From positions 1-50,641 of the forward strand of contig CAYVQF010000043.1 in the NCBI GenBank assembly GCA_964454015.1: 50,641 nt of DNA, given 5' to 3'. Of this stretch, positions 32,777 to 40,730 are shown piece by piece. Every line of letters starts with the position of its first letter. Position 1 is the first letter of the stretch. The DNA comes from CAYVQF01 sp964454015. Lineage in GTDB: Bacteria; Myxococcota_A; Bradymonadia; UBA4248. Made by a program: the position numbers and the translations under genes. The notes under the pieces were generated by a model, which made no database searches, was not told the DNA's origin, and worked only from the letters and a program-made list of their open reading frames with translations.

Positions 32777-33465
32777 GGCGCTGCTCGGGCTAGCGCAGCC
32801 AGGAGGGCTGAGTAGTCGGGTTCATCCCGTTGATTGGCGACGATCTCGTGATAACGCAGCGTACCTTCTGGGTCGATGACCCACACGCTGCGCGCCAAAA
32901 GCCCGCTCTCCTTGACGGCGATGCCATAGCTGCGCCCAAAGCTGCCGTCATAGGCATCCGAGCCGTAGAGCATGTCGTAGCCTTTGATCTCGCGAAAGCG
33001 GCGCTGCGCAAAAGGCAAGTCGCGGCTGACCGTGAGCAAGACCGTATCCGGTGGCAGCGCTTCCATGCTGCGGAAGAGGTGACCCGTCTGGGCTTCGCAG
33101 ACGGGGGTGTCCACCGAAGGGACGACAGAGATGACCAAGGTTTTGCCGGCAAAGCGCTCCGAAGCGAGCGGCTTGTTTTCGAGATCGCGGAGGACGAAGG
33201 CCGGCGCGGGTTGACCTGGGACAAGCTGGGGTCCCAAGAGGGTCAAAGGGCCTGCCGCGTTGGCGATCACGCCGCTGCGTTCTTCCTCGGCGGGAAGGGA
33301 TTGCCCTATTGGTGGCTCTAGGGTCGTTGCTGGCGACGCCTCAGCGAAGGAGGCCCGTTGTCGTGCCAGAGCCTCTTCGACGGCCGCGGCACAGTCGGGG
33401 GTCGGGGCTGGCTGGCAAGCCAACGCCATCAAGCCTACGCATCCGATCATGATTCCACGCTGCAT
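32773..33465 (-). CDS. Tpx-like peroxiredoxin lipoprotein without the usual resolving Cys
   Basis: A 230-residue protein. The signal ends at LMALAC (Cys17), a linker runs to about residue 65, and then comes a thiol-peroxidase (Tpx) domain with SVVPSVDTPVC (peroxidatic Cys123) and SRDLPFAQRRF. In E. coli Tpx the residue after the second motif is the resolving Cys95; here Arg158 stands in that place and the domain has no other cysteine. It is therefore probably a one-Cys enzyme needing an outside thiol, and lipid-anchored in the periplasm, both unlike normal cytoplasmic Tpx. AAGGAG precedes the ATG. It lies 82 bp downstream of the Lpd-like flavoprotein gene on the same strand. Confidence 0.88.
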   Translation of the reverse strand: MQRGIMIGCVGLMALACQPAPTPDCAAAVEEALARQRASFAEASPATTLEPPIGQSLPAEEERSGVIANAAGPLTLLGPQLVPGQPAPAFVLRDLENKPLASERFAGKTLVISVVPSVDTPVCEAQTGHLFRSMEALPPDTVLLTVSRDLPFAQRRFREIKGYDMLYGSDAYDGSFGRSYGIAVKESGLLARSVWVIDPEGTLRYHEIVANQRDEPDYSALLAALARAAP

Positions 33466-33547
33466 CAGCTTCTCCTTCTCGGTCTCAGGTGAGGCGTCAT
33501 GCCCCGTCGCTGGCTCGACCCCAAAAGTGAGGCGCCCGTGGACGACC

Positions 33548-34987
33548 TCACGAACCGGGGCCGCACTCCATGCACCTGTCGATCATCTCCTGCCCCAAGC
33601 GCAGCTTGTGGTTGAGGTCGCGCAAGGCCGTGCGTAAGCCTTCCTCGATGACCGGGTGGTAAAAGGGCATCTCCAGCATGGCCCCGACGGTCATGCGCTG
33701 CTGCACGGCCCAAGCCAGCAAGTGGCCGAGATGCTCGGCGTTGGGGCCAAAGATCTCCCCTCCCAAGAAACGCCCCGTCCCTTGTTCCCCGTAGATGCGG
33801 AGCAGTCCTCGGTTGCGCCCCATGACCCGGCTGCGTCCCTGATCGCCAAAATCGACGCTACCCACAGCGAAACAAGCCTGGCAGCGGGTCTCGACCTCTT
33901 GAATGCTCAGGCCCACCGTGGCGATTTGGGGATCGGTGAAAACGATGCCCAAAGGCGCACGTCGATTTCCCGGCTTCACCACGGGATAGGTGGCTGCGTT
34001 GGTGCCGGCGATGCGCCCTTCGTCAGCCGCCTCGTGGAGCAGGGGTAGGTAGTGGTTGGCGTCACCCGCGATGAAAATGGGCGCGGTGCCGCATTGCAGA
34101 GTATGCCGATCGAAGACTGGGATGCCACGCTGGTCGAGTTCGAGTCCGGTGGCCGGCAGGTTGAGGCGGTCGACGTTGGGGACGCGGCCGGTGGTGGCTA
34201 AGACGTAGCTGAAGCGTTCCGTGCGTTCAGAATCACCATCGCGGAAAGTGATGTCCACGCCGTCGCCAGCGCGCACCACCTGGCGCACGTCAGCGTCAGG
34301 GTCGAGGGGGAACTCGGCGTTGAAGGTCGCCAGGGCGCAGGCGCGAATCTCAGGATCCCGCAAGGGCCCGACGAAACCACCCACGCCGAAGATGCGCACC
34401 CGCACGCCGAGGCGCGATAGTGCTTGTCCTAGCTCGAGGCCGATGACCCCCGGGCCGAAGACGGCGACCGAGTCGGGAAGCTCTTCGAAGTCAAAGACAT
34501 CGTCGTTGACGATGAGGCGGTCTTCGGCGCCGGCCACGACTGGCAAGCGCTGCGGCCGCGAGCCCGTGGCGATGACCACACGCTGGGCCACGACGCGGAC
34601 GCGCCCTTCGATGTCCAGGGTGTGAGCATCGACGAAGCGCGCGTAACCCTCGATGCGATCCGAGGCAGGGATGGTGGCGATGGAGCTCATGACGAAGCCG
34701 ACGAAGCGGTCGCGTTCGCTGCGCACGCGCGCCATGACGGCGCGGCCATCGATGTGCACCGGTCCCGCGTGTACCCCAAAAGGCTCCGTATGTCGGGCCG
34801 CGTGGGCTGCGTCGGCGGCGGCGATCAGTAACTTACTCGGCATGCAGCCGACGCGGGCGCAGGTCGTGCCATAGGGTCCCCCTTGAATCAGGACGACCTC
34901 GTCGCTGTGCTCACGGGCTGCTCTATAGGCCGCCAGTCCTGCTGTCCCCGCGCCAATGACCGCTACCTTTACCAACCTTTGTTCCAA
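33548..34987 (-). CDS. dihydrolipoyl-dehydrogenase-like flavoprotein
   Basis: A protein of about 479 residues in the class I pyridine nucleotide-disulfide oxidoreductase family. It has an FAD-binding GAGTAGLAAYRAA, the redox disulfide CARVGC (Cys44 and Cys49), an NAD(P) Rossmann segment VFGPGVIGLELGQAL, FIAGDAN, and a C-terminal HPVIEE with the His-Glu pair. An additional CMEC lies near the C-terminus. No pyruvate dehydrogenase genes are near, so the substrate (lipoamide, or another disulfide) is not known. The start is ambiguous: TTG at 34987 has GAGG at ideal spacing; GTG at 34999 and a TTG five codons downstream are alternatives. No in-frame ATG exists near the domain start. Confidence 0.88.
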   Translation of the reverse strand: MEQRLVKVAVIGAGTAGLAAYRAAREHSDEVVLIQGGPYGTTCARVGCMPSKLLIAAADAAHAARHTEPFGVHAGPVHIDGRAVMARVRSERDRFVGFVMSSIATIPASDRIEGYARFVDAHTLDIEGRVRVVAQRVVIATGSRPQRLPVVAGAEDRLIVNDDVFDFEELPDSVAVFGPGVIGLELGQALSRLGVRVRIFGVGGFVGPLRDPEIRACALATFNAEFPLDPDADVRQVVRAGDGVDITFRDGDSERTERFSYVLATTGRVPNVDRLNLPATGLELDQRGIPVFDRHTLQCGTAPIFIAGDANHYLPLLHEAADEGRIAGTNAATYPVVKPGNRRAPLGIVFTDPQIATVGLSIQEVETRCQACFAVGSVDFGDQGRSRVMGRNRGLLRIYGEQGTGRFLGGEIFGPNAEHLGHLLAWAVQQRMTVGAMLEMPFYHPVIEEGLRTALRDLNHKLRLGQEMIDRCMECGPGS

Positions 34988-35165
34988 GATGAACCTCACA
35001 CGTCGTTTTCCAGTCGAGCTTCGTCGCTTCCAACCCCCATACGTGACGCGCCGCGCGCTGGATCACTGAGGCGGGGGCGAGGAGAGGCGCCCCGTCGCCA
35101 GCGCCCGTGTTTTTGCCCATTTTTCGGGGAAGGGTGGGGAAGGCGATGCTCGGAGGATGTCGGAG

Positions 35166-36524
35166 TCAGGGCACGAGAGCGGGGCTGGTGCCACGTTCGT
35201 CGAAGCACTGTCGCTCCAGCGCGGCCCAGTCGTTGACAGCGCCCAAGCGGGCGAGGACTGCGAAGAGACCAAAGCGAATGCGGAAAAGAAAGAGCAAGCG
35301 TCCAGGCAGGCGGAGCCGGGCCAGGGCGATTTTGTCGCGGGCGATCTGGCTCATTTTCATGGCGATGCGGCTCTCGATGCGGTGTGGCCCAGGTGTCAGC
35401 ATGGGGCCGAAAAATCCTCGGAGCAAGCCGCGCAGGTGCGCGTAGGTCTTGTCGTTCTTTGACGGCTCAGCGCCCAGTTGGCGTAGGGCTTCGCAGATGG
35501 CTTCGCGCTGATCGTCGCGCACGGCTTGGGCCAAGGCAGCAAAGGCCGTCGCGACGGCTGGCTCGAAGACGCGCACACAGCCGTAGTCGAAGACCACGAC
35601 GTGGCCGTCGTTACGCAAAGCGTAGTTCCCTGGGTGGGGATCGGCGTGGAAGAGGCCAAAGCGATACAGGGCGCCGATGTAGAAGTCGAAGAGGGCTGCG
35701 CCGGCACGGTCCCGCGCTTCTTGGGGGGCGTGGTTACAAAAATGGTCGAAGGTCTGCCCCTCTTCCCAGGCGGTGGTCAAAACGCGGGCGCCACACCAGC
35801 CATCGTAGACGCGGGGTACGACGATGCAGGGGTGGGCGGCAAAGAGCTGGCCAAAAAGACGTTGGCGCTCCGCCTCAAGACTGTAATCGCACTCCTCCAA
35901 GAGGCGCGCCTCCATCTCGGCGGTGAAGTCACGTGCGGTGGCCCCCATCCCAGGGACCAGGGCACTGCTGAGGCCCGTGGCTACTGAAGCGAAGCGAAAA
36001 TCAGAGCGGATGGCGTCAGCGATGGCGGGGTGGCGCACTTTGACGGCGACCTCCTCACCGCTTGGCAAATGACCTCGGTAGACTTGGCCAATGGAGGCAA
36101 TGGAGACGGGCTCGGGGTTGAGACCCTGCCAGAGAGCGGGGCCGCGCAGGCCCAAATCGGCGTGGAGGGTGGCCTCGATTTCGGCTTGGGGCGTGGCGGC
36201 TGATTGGGTTTGTAGTGAAGCTAGCATGCGGCGCATCTCTTCAGGCAGCTCGAGGTCGAGGTAGCTGATGATTTGGCCGAACTTCATCGGGAGGCCCTTG
36301 AGGGAGCCCAACTGTTGTACCAGGGTGGCGACCTTCTCGAGATCGCGTGGGCTGAGGTCGACGTCGGTGTTGCCTTTGCCCGCGGCGAGGAGCTTGCGGG
36401 CTAGTTTGGCGCTGCTGCCCATCAGGCGCCAGCTTCGCCCCCAGCCCTTGCCGAGGCCGTCAGGGTGCTCGGTCCTCAGGGCGGAAATGAACGCAGCTTG
36501 GTTTTCGTCTCGGTTGTTTGCCAT
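35166..36524 (-). CDS. ABC1/AarF/UbiB family atypical kinase
   Basis: A 452-residue protein of the UbiB/ADCK kinase-like family. It shows the invariant KxGQ (Lys81-Gln84, PMKFGQIISYLD), the Ala-rich loop SIASIGQVYRGHL, VAVKVRHP, the catalytic-loop equivalent LFHADPHPGN and the metal-binding VVVFDYGC (DYG for DFG). Family members support ubiquinone or other prenyl-lipid metabolism through ATPase activity. A C-terminal hydrophobic segment is weaker than in E. coli UbiB. GAGGAGG lies six bases before the ATG. The gene borders the repeat island at its 5' side. Confidence 0.93.
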   Translation of the reverse strand: MANNRDENQAAFISALRTEHPDGLGKGWGRSWRLMGSSAKLARKLLAAGKGNTDVDLSPRDLEKVATLVQQLGSLKGLPMKFGQIISYLDLELPEEMRRMLASLQTQSAATPQAEIEATLHADLGLRGPALWQGLNPEPVSIASIGQVYRGHLPSGEEVAVKVRHPAIADAIRSDFRFASVATGLSSALVPGMGATARDFTAEMEARLLEECDYSLEAERQRLFGQLFAAHPCIVVPRVYDGWCGARVLTTAWEEGQTFDHFCNHAPQEARDRAGAALFDFYIGALYRFGLFHADPHPGNYALRNDGHVVVFDYGCVRVFEPAVATAFAALAQAVRDDQREAICEALRQLGAEPSKNDKTYAHLRGLLRGFFGPMLTPGPHRIESRIAMKMSQIARDKIALARLRLPGRLLFLFRIRFGLFAVLARLGAVNDWAALERQCFDERGTSPALVP

Positions 36525-36643
36525 GGCGCGCCTCCTCGAGGTGAGGCGTTCTAGGTAGCACAGGCAGTGCTGTCGGGAAAGGCGAGGGGCGCGATTTAGT
36601 CTTTAGGCTTGAGGCTAGAGGCTGGAGGAGCGACGGCCTGACA

Positions 36644-36851
36644 GGGGCGAGGGGCGAGGGGCGAGGGGCGAGGGGCGAGGGGCGAGGGGCGAGGGGCNNN
36701 NNNNNNNNNNNNNNNNNNNNNNNNNNNNNNNNNNNNNNNNNNNNNNNNNNNNNNNNNNNNNNNNNNNNNNNNNNNNNNNNNNNNNNNNNNNNNNNNNCGA
36801 GGGGCGAGGGGCGAGGGGCGAGGGGCGAGGGGCGAGGGGCGAGGGGCGAGG
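36644..36851 (+). repeat. (GGGGCGA)n heptanucleotide tandem repeat
   Basis: About eight perfect units on each side (36644-36697 and 36798-36851) flank the gap. The true copy number is unknown. Four-G runs every seven bases make G-quadruplex formation likely on the plus strand. Confidence 0.97.
36698..36797. other. assembly gap, 100 N
   Basis: Exactly 100 undetermined bases, a standard scaffold-gap filler, inside the heptanucleotide repeat. The real length is not known. Confidence 0.98.
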
Positions 36852-36858
36852 GATGAGG

Positions 36859-36915
36859 AACCAGTAGGGGCCGACCTATGTGTCGGCCCTTCCTGCGGGT
36901 GTCTTAATGGAACGA
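36859..36915 (+). repeat. 57-bp palindromic-core repeat, copy 1
   Basis: Begins AACCAGTAGGGGCCGACC and ends TTAATGGAACGA. It contains the hairpin GGCCGAC/GTCGGCC with a six-base loop. It is identical to 36924-36980. Confidence 0.93.
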
Positions 36916-36923
36916 GGGGGGGT

Positions 36924-36980
36924 AACCAGTAGGGGCCGACCTATGTGTCGGCCCTTCCTGCGGGTGTCTTAATGGAACGA
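36924..36980 (+). repeat. 57-bp palindromic-core repeat, copy 2
   Basis: Exact second copy of 36859-36915, nine bases after the first. It is followed by a CGGCCTGACAGG segment and a second short GGGGCGA tract. Confidence 0.93.
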
Positions 36981-37036
36981 CGGCCTGACAGGTACGAGGG
37001 GCGAGGGGCGAGGGTGAGGCTGGCCTGCGTTGGACC

Positions 37037-37061
37037 GGCCGACACATAGGTTGGCCGCTAC
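37037..37061 (-). repeat. inverted partial copy of the 57-bp repeat core
   Basis: GGCCGACACATAGGT followed by TGGCCGCTAC matches the reverse complement of the palindromic core with two differences. The three copies look like a short interspersed REP/MITE-like family. Confidence 0.8.
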
Positions 37062-37240
37062 GGATTGATTTTCATGCTCGGTTTGGGTCCCTGCCAACTT
37101 GAGTTTGTTGTTTGGTTTGGGCGCGATGCTCACGTTGCTATGCGTCGCCATTGGCGCTGCAACCCGTTGCAGCTTGCCCTGCGCGACCCCACTTTGCCAT
37201 AAAGGGCGGCGGCCATGACGCTGTGGTGGGGACAATCGCT

Positions 37241-38395
37241 ATGTGGCAACTCATTTTTGCGGCTTTCATCTTCACTTACCTCCTGATCTGTTGGTATCTG
37301 GGTAGCCGTTTCTATGCCCTCTTTGCTCGGGGGCAGGCGCGTTGGGTGCGGGCGGTGGTTTTGGCGGGACTGCTGTCGGTGGCAGCGGTTTTCCCCCTGA
37401 TGCGCTATGTTTGGCGTCTCCTTCCCGACGCCATTGCCTACGACGCCTACTCCCTATCGCTGAAGCTGGGGGTCGCCCTTTTTTATGCCTTTGTGGCGAC
37501 GGTGGTCTTTTCGCTCTCAGCCCGGCTCGCCCGACGCCTTGGCTGGTGGCCCAGGCCTTGGCGTCAGCGGCCTCTGACGGTGGCACGCTGGGGGGCCTTG
37601 GCGGTGGCACTTTTTGCCATTGGGGTGGTGCTTGTCGGTCACTGGAACGCCCGTCACCCAGTGGTGGTGACTTATGAGATTGAGATAGCCAAGGACGGAG
37701 GTGAGCTAGAAGAGCTACATATTCTGCTCATTACGGATATCCATTTTGGCGCCAGCATGAACGTAGCGCGGCTGGCGCCCATTGCTAGCGCGGTCGAGAG
37801 GCTGGCACCCGATCTCATTTTGCTTGGAGGAGATATCGTCGAGGGTGGCGATCGGGTCAGTGAGGTCGAGGCGCTGGCTGCCTTCTTTGCCGATCTGCCG
37901 GTGCGTTTCGGGGTGATGGCCGTGCCAGGTAACCACGACCGCGCCCTCATCGACCCGACGTCTCCGTCAGCGCAGGCATTGCGCGCTGCGGGCGTGGACC
38001 TCCTCCAGGACGAGGTCCGTGTGCTCGGGGGGGGCGTCGTGGTGGTGGGGCGTGACGATTTGCGCCGCCGGAGAGAGCAGCGCCTTCCCGTGGCCGAGCT
38101 ACTGGCCGGGCTCGAGCCTTCGTGGCCGGTCATCGTTCTCGATCACCAACCGGTGGCGTTTGCTGAAGTGGCGGCGGCCGGTGCGGACCTCTTCCTCGCC
38201 GGTCACACCCACGCCGGGCAGATTTTTCCGGCCAACCTGGTGACGCATTTCATTTACGAGAACCAACGTGGCTACAGCCGGGTCGGTCCGATGCAAGTGG
38301 TGGTGTCGTCTGGCTATGGGACCTGGGGACCAGACCTGCGTATTGGCAATCGGCCGGAGATGGTGAGTTTGCGTGTGCGTTTCGTGGGACCGTGA
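37241..38395 (+). CDS. membrane-bound metallophosphoesterase (YaeI-like)
   Basis: A 384-residue protein. Four predicted membrane helices (about 3-20, 37-53, 75-95, 117-134) are followed by a calcineurin-like phosphoesterase domain. Its metal-ligand motifs are LLITDIHFG (Asp166, His168), LLGGDIVEGGD, VPGNHDRAL and FLAGHTHAGQ. This matches the YaeI/YkuE group, some of whose members act on lipid-linked phosphates; the substrate here is unknown. The start at 37241 precedes the first membrane helix, with a G-rich stretch about ten bases upstream; a 43-codon extension reaching into the repeat region is unlikely to be coding. The stop lies three bases from that of the convergent next gene. Confidence 0.9.
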   Translation: MWQLIFAAFIFTYLLICWYLGSRFYALFARGQARWVRAVVLAGLLSVAAVFPLMRYVWRLLPDAIAYDAYSLSLKLGVALFYAFVATVVFSLSARLARRLGWWPRPWRQRPLTVARWGALAVALFAIGVVLVGHWNARHPVVVTYEIEIAKDGGELEELHILLITDIHFGASMNVARLAPIASAVERLAPDLILLGGDIVEGGDRVSEVEALAAFFADLPVRFGVMAVPGNHDRALIDPTSPSAQALRAAGVDLLQDEVRVLGGGVVVVGRDDLRRRREQRLPVAELLAGLEPSWPVIVLDHQPVAFAEVAAAGADLFLAGHTHAGQIFPANLVTHFIYENQRGYSRVGPMQVVVSSGYGTWGPDLRIGNRPEMVSLRVRFVGP

Positions 38396-38398
38396 GGG

Positions 38399-39205
38399 CT
38401 ATTGGCAGCGACTTCCTTGGCCGCCAGGGACACAGAGGCTGGCGCCACAACAGAGGGCGCTGTCGACGCAGGCTTCACCGTGTGGCAAGCAGCCAGAGGC
38501 GCTCTTTGGGTCTTCGGGGACAGAGCCCAGGCAGCTCAGGCCGGGCTCCTGTAGCACGTGGCCGGGCACGATCAGAAAGTCTGCGCGCAGGTTCAAGGTG
38601 AGGTCTGGTAAGAGTTCGCACATCTGCCCTGCCGCTTCGGTGGTGTCTTGCGGTGCGAAGTGGGGCGGTGCTGCTGCCATCTCGAGGCTGAAAGACTGCT
38701 CGAAATCAGCGCTCGCAGGGAGCTCGGCATCGGGCCAGAGTCTGCCGCGAGGGTTGGCGAAGCCAACGCTGTATTGGGTGAGGCGGCCGGTGATCGTGCA
38801 GGTGTTGGCGCCAAAGCCCGCGGTGAGGGCGAGTGGCCCGGGTTCGTGGCTGGGATCGAAAGCGATGACGTTCATGGGAGCTCCCTTGAACGCTTGGGGT
38901 AGGGCGACGGTGAACGTGAGGCCGTCGTCGCCACAGCGCAGCAGCAAGGTCGTGGTCCGCTGCGAGAAGCGGCCTGCTGGGCCGATGGACTCTGAGAGAT
39001 AGCCGCCCCAGCGCACTTCGGCGATGCAGTCTTGGAGTTCGTAGCTGCGCCCTCCGGCAGAGAGTTGACCTTGCACGGCGATGGCTTCTGCCGCGACGAA
39101 GAGACCGCGGCAACGGGTCGGCTTCTGTTCGCAGAAGGGGGCCATGAGTGCCGGGCTCACGGCGAGCGTGAGGACAAAGCATCGAAGCAGCGTAGACTTT
39201 GGCAT
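38399..39205 (-). CDS. secreted protein with knottin-like C-terminal tail
   Basis: A 268-residue protein with a signal peptide (VLTLAVSPALMA, cleavage near 22). A Cys-poor body of about 200 residues is not recognised. The last 30 residues have the spacing C-x6-C-x5-CC-x4-C-x8-C (from CLPHGEAC to SRC). This is the inhibitor-cystine-knot arrangement seen in small toxins and also in tails of many Myxococcota surface proteins. A disulfide-bonded extracellular module is the cautious reading. The gene follows the two-module Cys-rich lipoprotein gene by 41 bp on the same strand, and the pair is probably co-transcribed. The ribosome site is weak (GAGAG). Confidence 0.7.
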   Translation of the reverse strand: MPKSTLLRCFVLTLAVSPALMAPFCEQKPTRCRGLFVAAEAIAVQGQLSAGGRSYELQDCIAEVRWGGYLSESIGPAGRFSQRTTTLLLRCGDDGLTFTVALPQAFKGAPMNVIAFDPSHEPGPLALTAGFGANTCTITGRLTQYSVGFANPRGRLWPDAELPASADFEQSFSLEMAAAPPHFAPQDTTEAAGQMCELLPDLTLNLRADFLIVPGHVLQEPGLSCLGSVPEDPKSASGCLPHGEACVDSALCCGASLCVPGGQGSRCQ

Positions 39206-39246
39206 GAAGGACTCTCGTCAGGTGGGTGTCTTTCTGCCCAGGTGGC

Positions 39247-40557
39247 TCAGTCGACGACCAAGTCGGTACACGTAGCGTCGCGCAGCATGTCCGCAGTGAA
39301 GAGCTGGTAGATCATCGCCACCTCTCCCACGTCGACGTCGAGGGCGTAGACCACCTCGTTGGGATCACAGGCGGCGTTGTGATTGTCATCGAAGAAGAAG
39401 AAGGTCGTGTAGCTTTGGTTGCGCCACACGACCTCGCCGAAGTTGAGCAAGAAGCCACCGTCGTCCCGCACGGTGCTCTGGCCCTCTGCCACGACGCGGG
39501 CACCGCTATTATGGACCTGGGCTGGGACCGGGGCACCGGCGTGCGCAGTGAACATGCCGCCACTACCGGTGCCGATGATCAAGGTGGCATTGGGGGGGAC
39601 ATAGCCAATCTCACAGGCGCCACCAGGTTGACGGCAGCGGAGGGACTGGGTGGCGCAGTCATCGTCACCGAGGCAGTGCAGACACTGCAGGGTCACCGCC
39701 ACGGGCTCCCCTTCACAGCGGCTGACGCAATCTGGTCCTGCTTCGTCGGCGCTACAGTTGGCGGCAAGGGCACAGCGCGCCTGACAGAGATCGGTACGCG
39801 ACCGGAAATGGGTGCACAAGGTCGGGTCGCTTTGCGCGTGGGTGTGCATGGCGTAGACCAGGGCGCTGGCCTGATCCACGAAGACCGACTTCTGGCCGGC
39901 CAGATCGCTTTCGGCTTCGCAGATGCCGTCGCCGTTGACATCGACGAAGTAGACCAGGTTGTAAGTGATGCCGGGGATAAGCACGGCGCCGAGGTTCAAG
40001 ATGGCGACGCCCGCGTCGCCGGCAGCGACGGCACCACTCGCTCCGGTGGTTTGCCCGTCCCAGAGGGTGACGGCGACCTGGACCTCTGCCTGAGGGGGGA
40101 GGGCGCTGATGGAGAGCATCACGTCGGTGCCGGGCACACCGCAGCCGCTGTCGGTGAGGAGGCAGGTGGCGGCTTGGCTGCAAGTCTGGGCCATGCAGGT
40201 GCGGCAGGCAGAAGAGAAGAGCGGGGTGCTGGCAAGCTCCGCACACAGGTCGTCGCAGGAGGTCGTGTCAGGGATGGCGCCGCAGCTCCGCAAGAAGGCG
40301 CAGTGGGTCAGGCACTCTGCCGGCGTTTCGGTGTCGGGCTCGGTGTCGAGTGGCGTCTGGTCCAGGGTGTCCACGGTGGCTTCGTCCGTGTCGTCGACAT
40401 CGCCAGAGAGATCGGCATCATCCCATGCCTCGTGATCGTTGAAGGCGTCGTCGCTCTCCATGTCCGCCGTGTCATGGATGTCGACGTGGCGAAAGTCGGC
40501 GGTGTTTTCGCAAGCGACCCAGCCCAGCGCCAATGGTAAGACCCACAGCCAACGCAT
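39247..40557 (-). CDS. Cys-rich lipoprotein with internal duplication
   Basis: A 436-residue predicted lipoprotein. The signal ends at LGWVAC (Cys14), and a strongly Asp/Thr-rich linker runs to about residue 80. Two similar modules follow. Each has a Cys-rich helical part (ECLTHCAFLRSC with CDDLC, CRTC and CSQAATC; then LCQARCALAANC with CVSRC, CLHC and CATQSLRC), followed by a beta part with a calcium-like acidic loop (DVNGDGICE; then DDNHNAACD). The role is unknown; a surface-exposed Ca-binding adhesin-like protein is possible. GGGAG lies six bases before the ATG. The acidic linker style is the same as in the DUF4397 lipoprotein. Confidence 0.75.
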   Translation of the reverse strand: MRWLWVLPLALGWVACENTADFRHVDIHDTADMESDDAFNDHEAWDDADLSGDVDDTDEATVDTLDQTPLDTEPDTETPAECLTHCAFLRSCGAIPDTTSCDDLCAELASTPLFSSACRTCMAQTCSQAATCLLTDSGCGVPGTDVMLSISALPPQAEVQVAVTLWDGQTTGASGAVAAGDAGVAILNLGAVLIPGITYNLVYFVDVNGDGICEAESDLAGQKSVFVDQASALVYAMHTHAQSDPTLCTHFRSRTDLCQARCALAANCSADEAGPDCVSRCEGEPVAVTLQCLHCLGDDDCATQSLRCRQPGGACEIGYVPPNATLIIGTGSGGMFTAHAGAPVPAQVHNSGARVVAEGQSTVRDDGGFLLNFGEVVWRNQSYTTFFFFDDNHNAACDPNEVVYALDVDVGEVAMIYQLFTADMLRDATCTDLVVD

Positions 40558-40730
40558 AATGACTCCCTTTGAGCAGCGTGTTGAGAACCCCCAATAAGGA
40601 TGCCCGATGGCGCGGGTGCCTGGCAACCGCGAAGGCGCTGATGGCCAAGCAGACCTGCTTCGTTGCAGGGCCTGAGCGTTGGGGAGAGTGGGTCACAGAG
40701 CCGGCGCCGCCTCTGTCGCCCTGTGGCGAC

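Larger units (their letters stand above)
36525..37240. other. 716-bp gene-free repeat island with assembly gap
   Basis: No gene is credible here. The stretch holds a (GGGGCGA)n tract broken by 100 N, two direct 57-bp repeats, an inverted partial copy of their core, and a shorter second GGGGCGA tract at about 36993-37014. A CGACGGCCTGACAGG segment precedes both G-rich tracts (about 36630 and 36978). Bases 37062-37240 are the leader of the metallophosphoesterase gene. Confidence 0.85.

Noticed and set aside
36859..36980. possible CRISPR array
   Set aside because: There are only two direct copies, 57 bp long and nine bases apart, with an internal palindrome. This spacing is wrong for repeats and spacers, and no cas gene is near.
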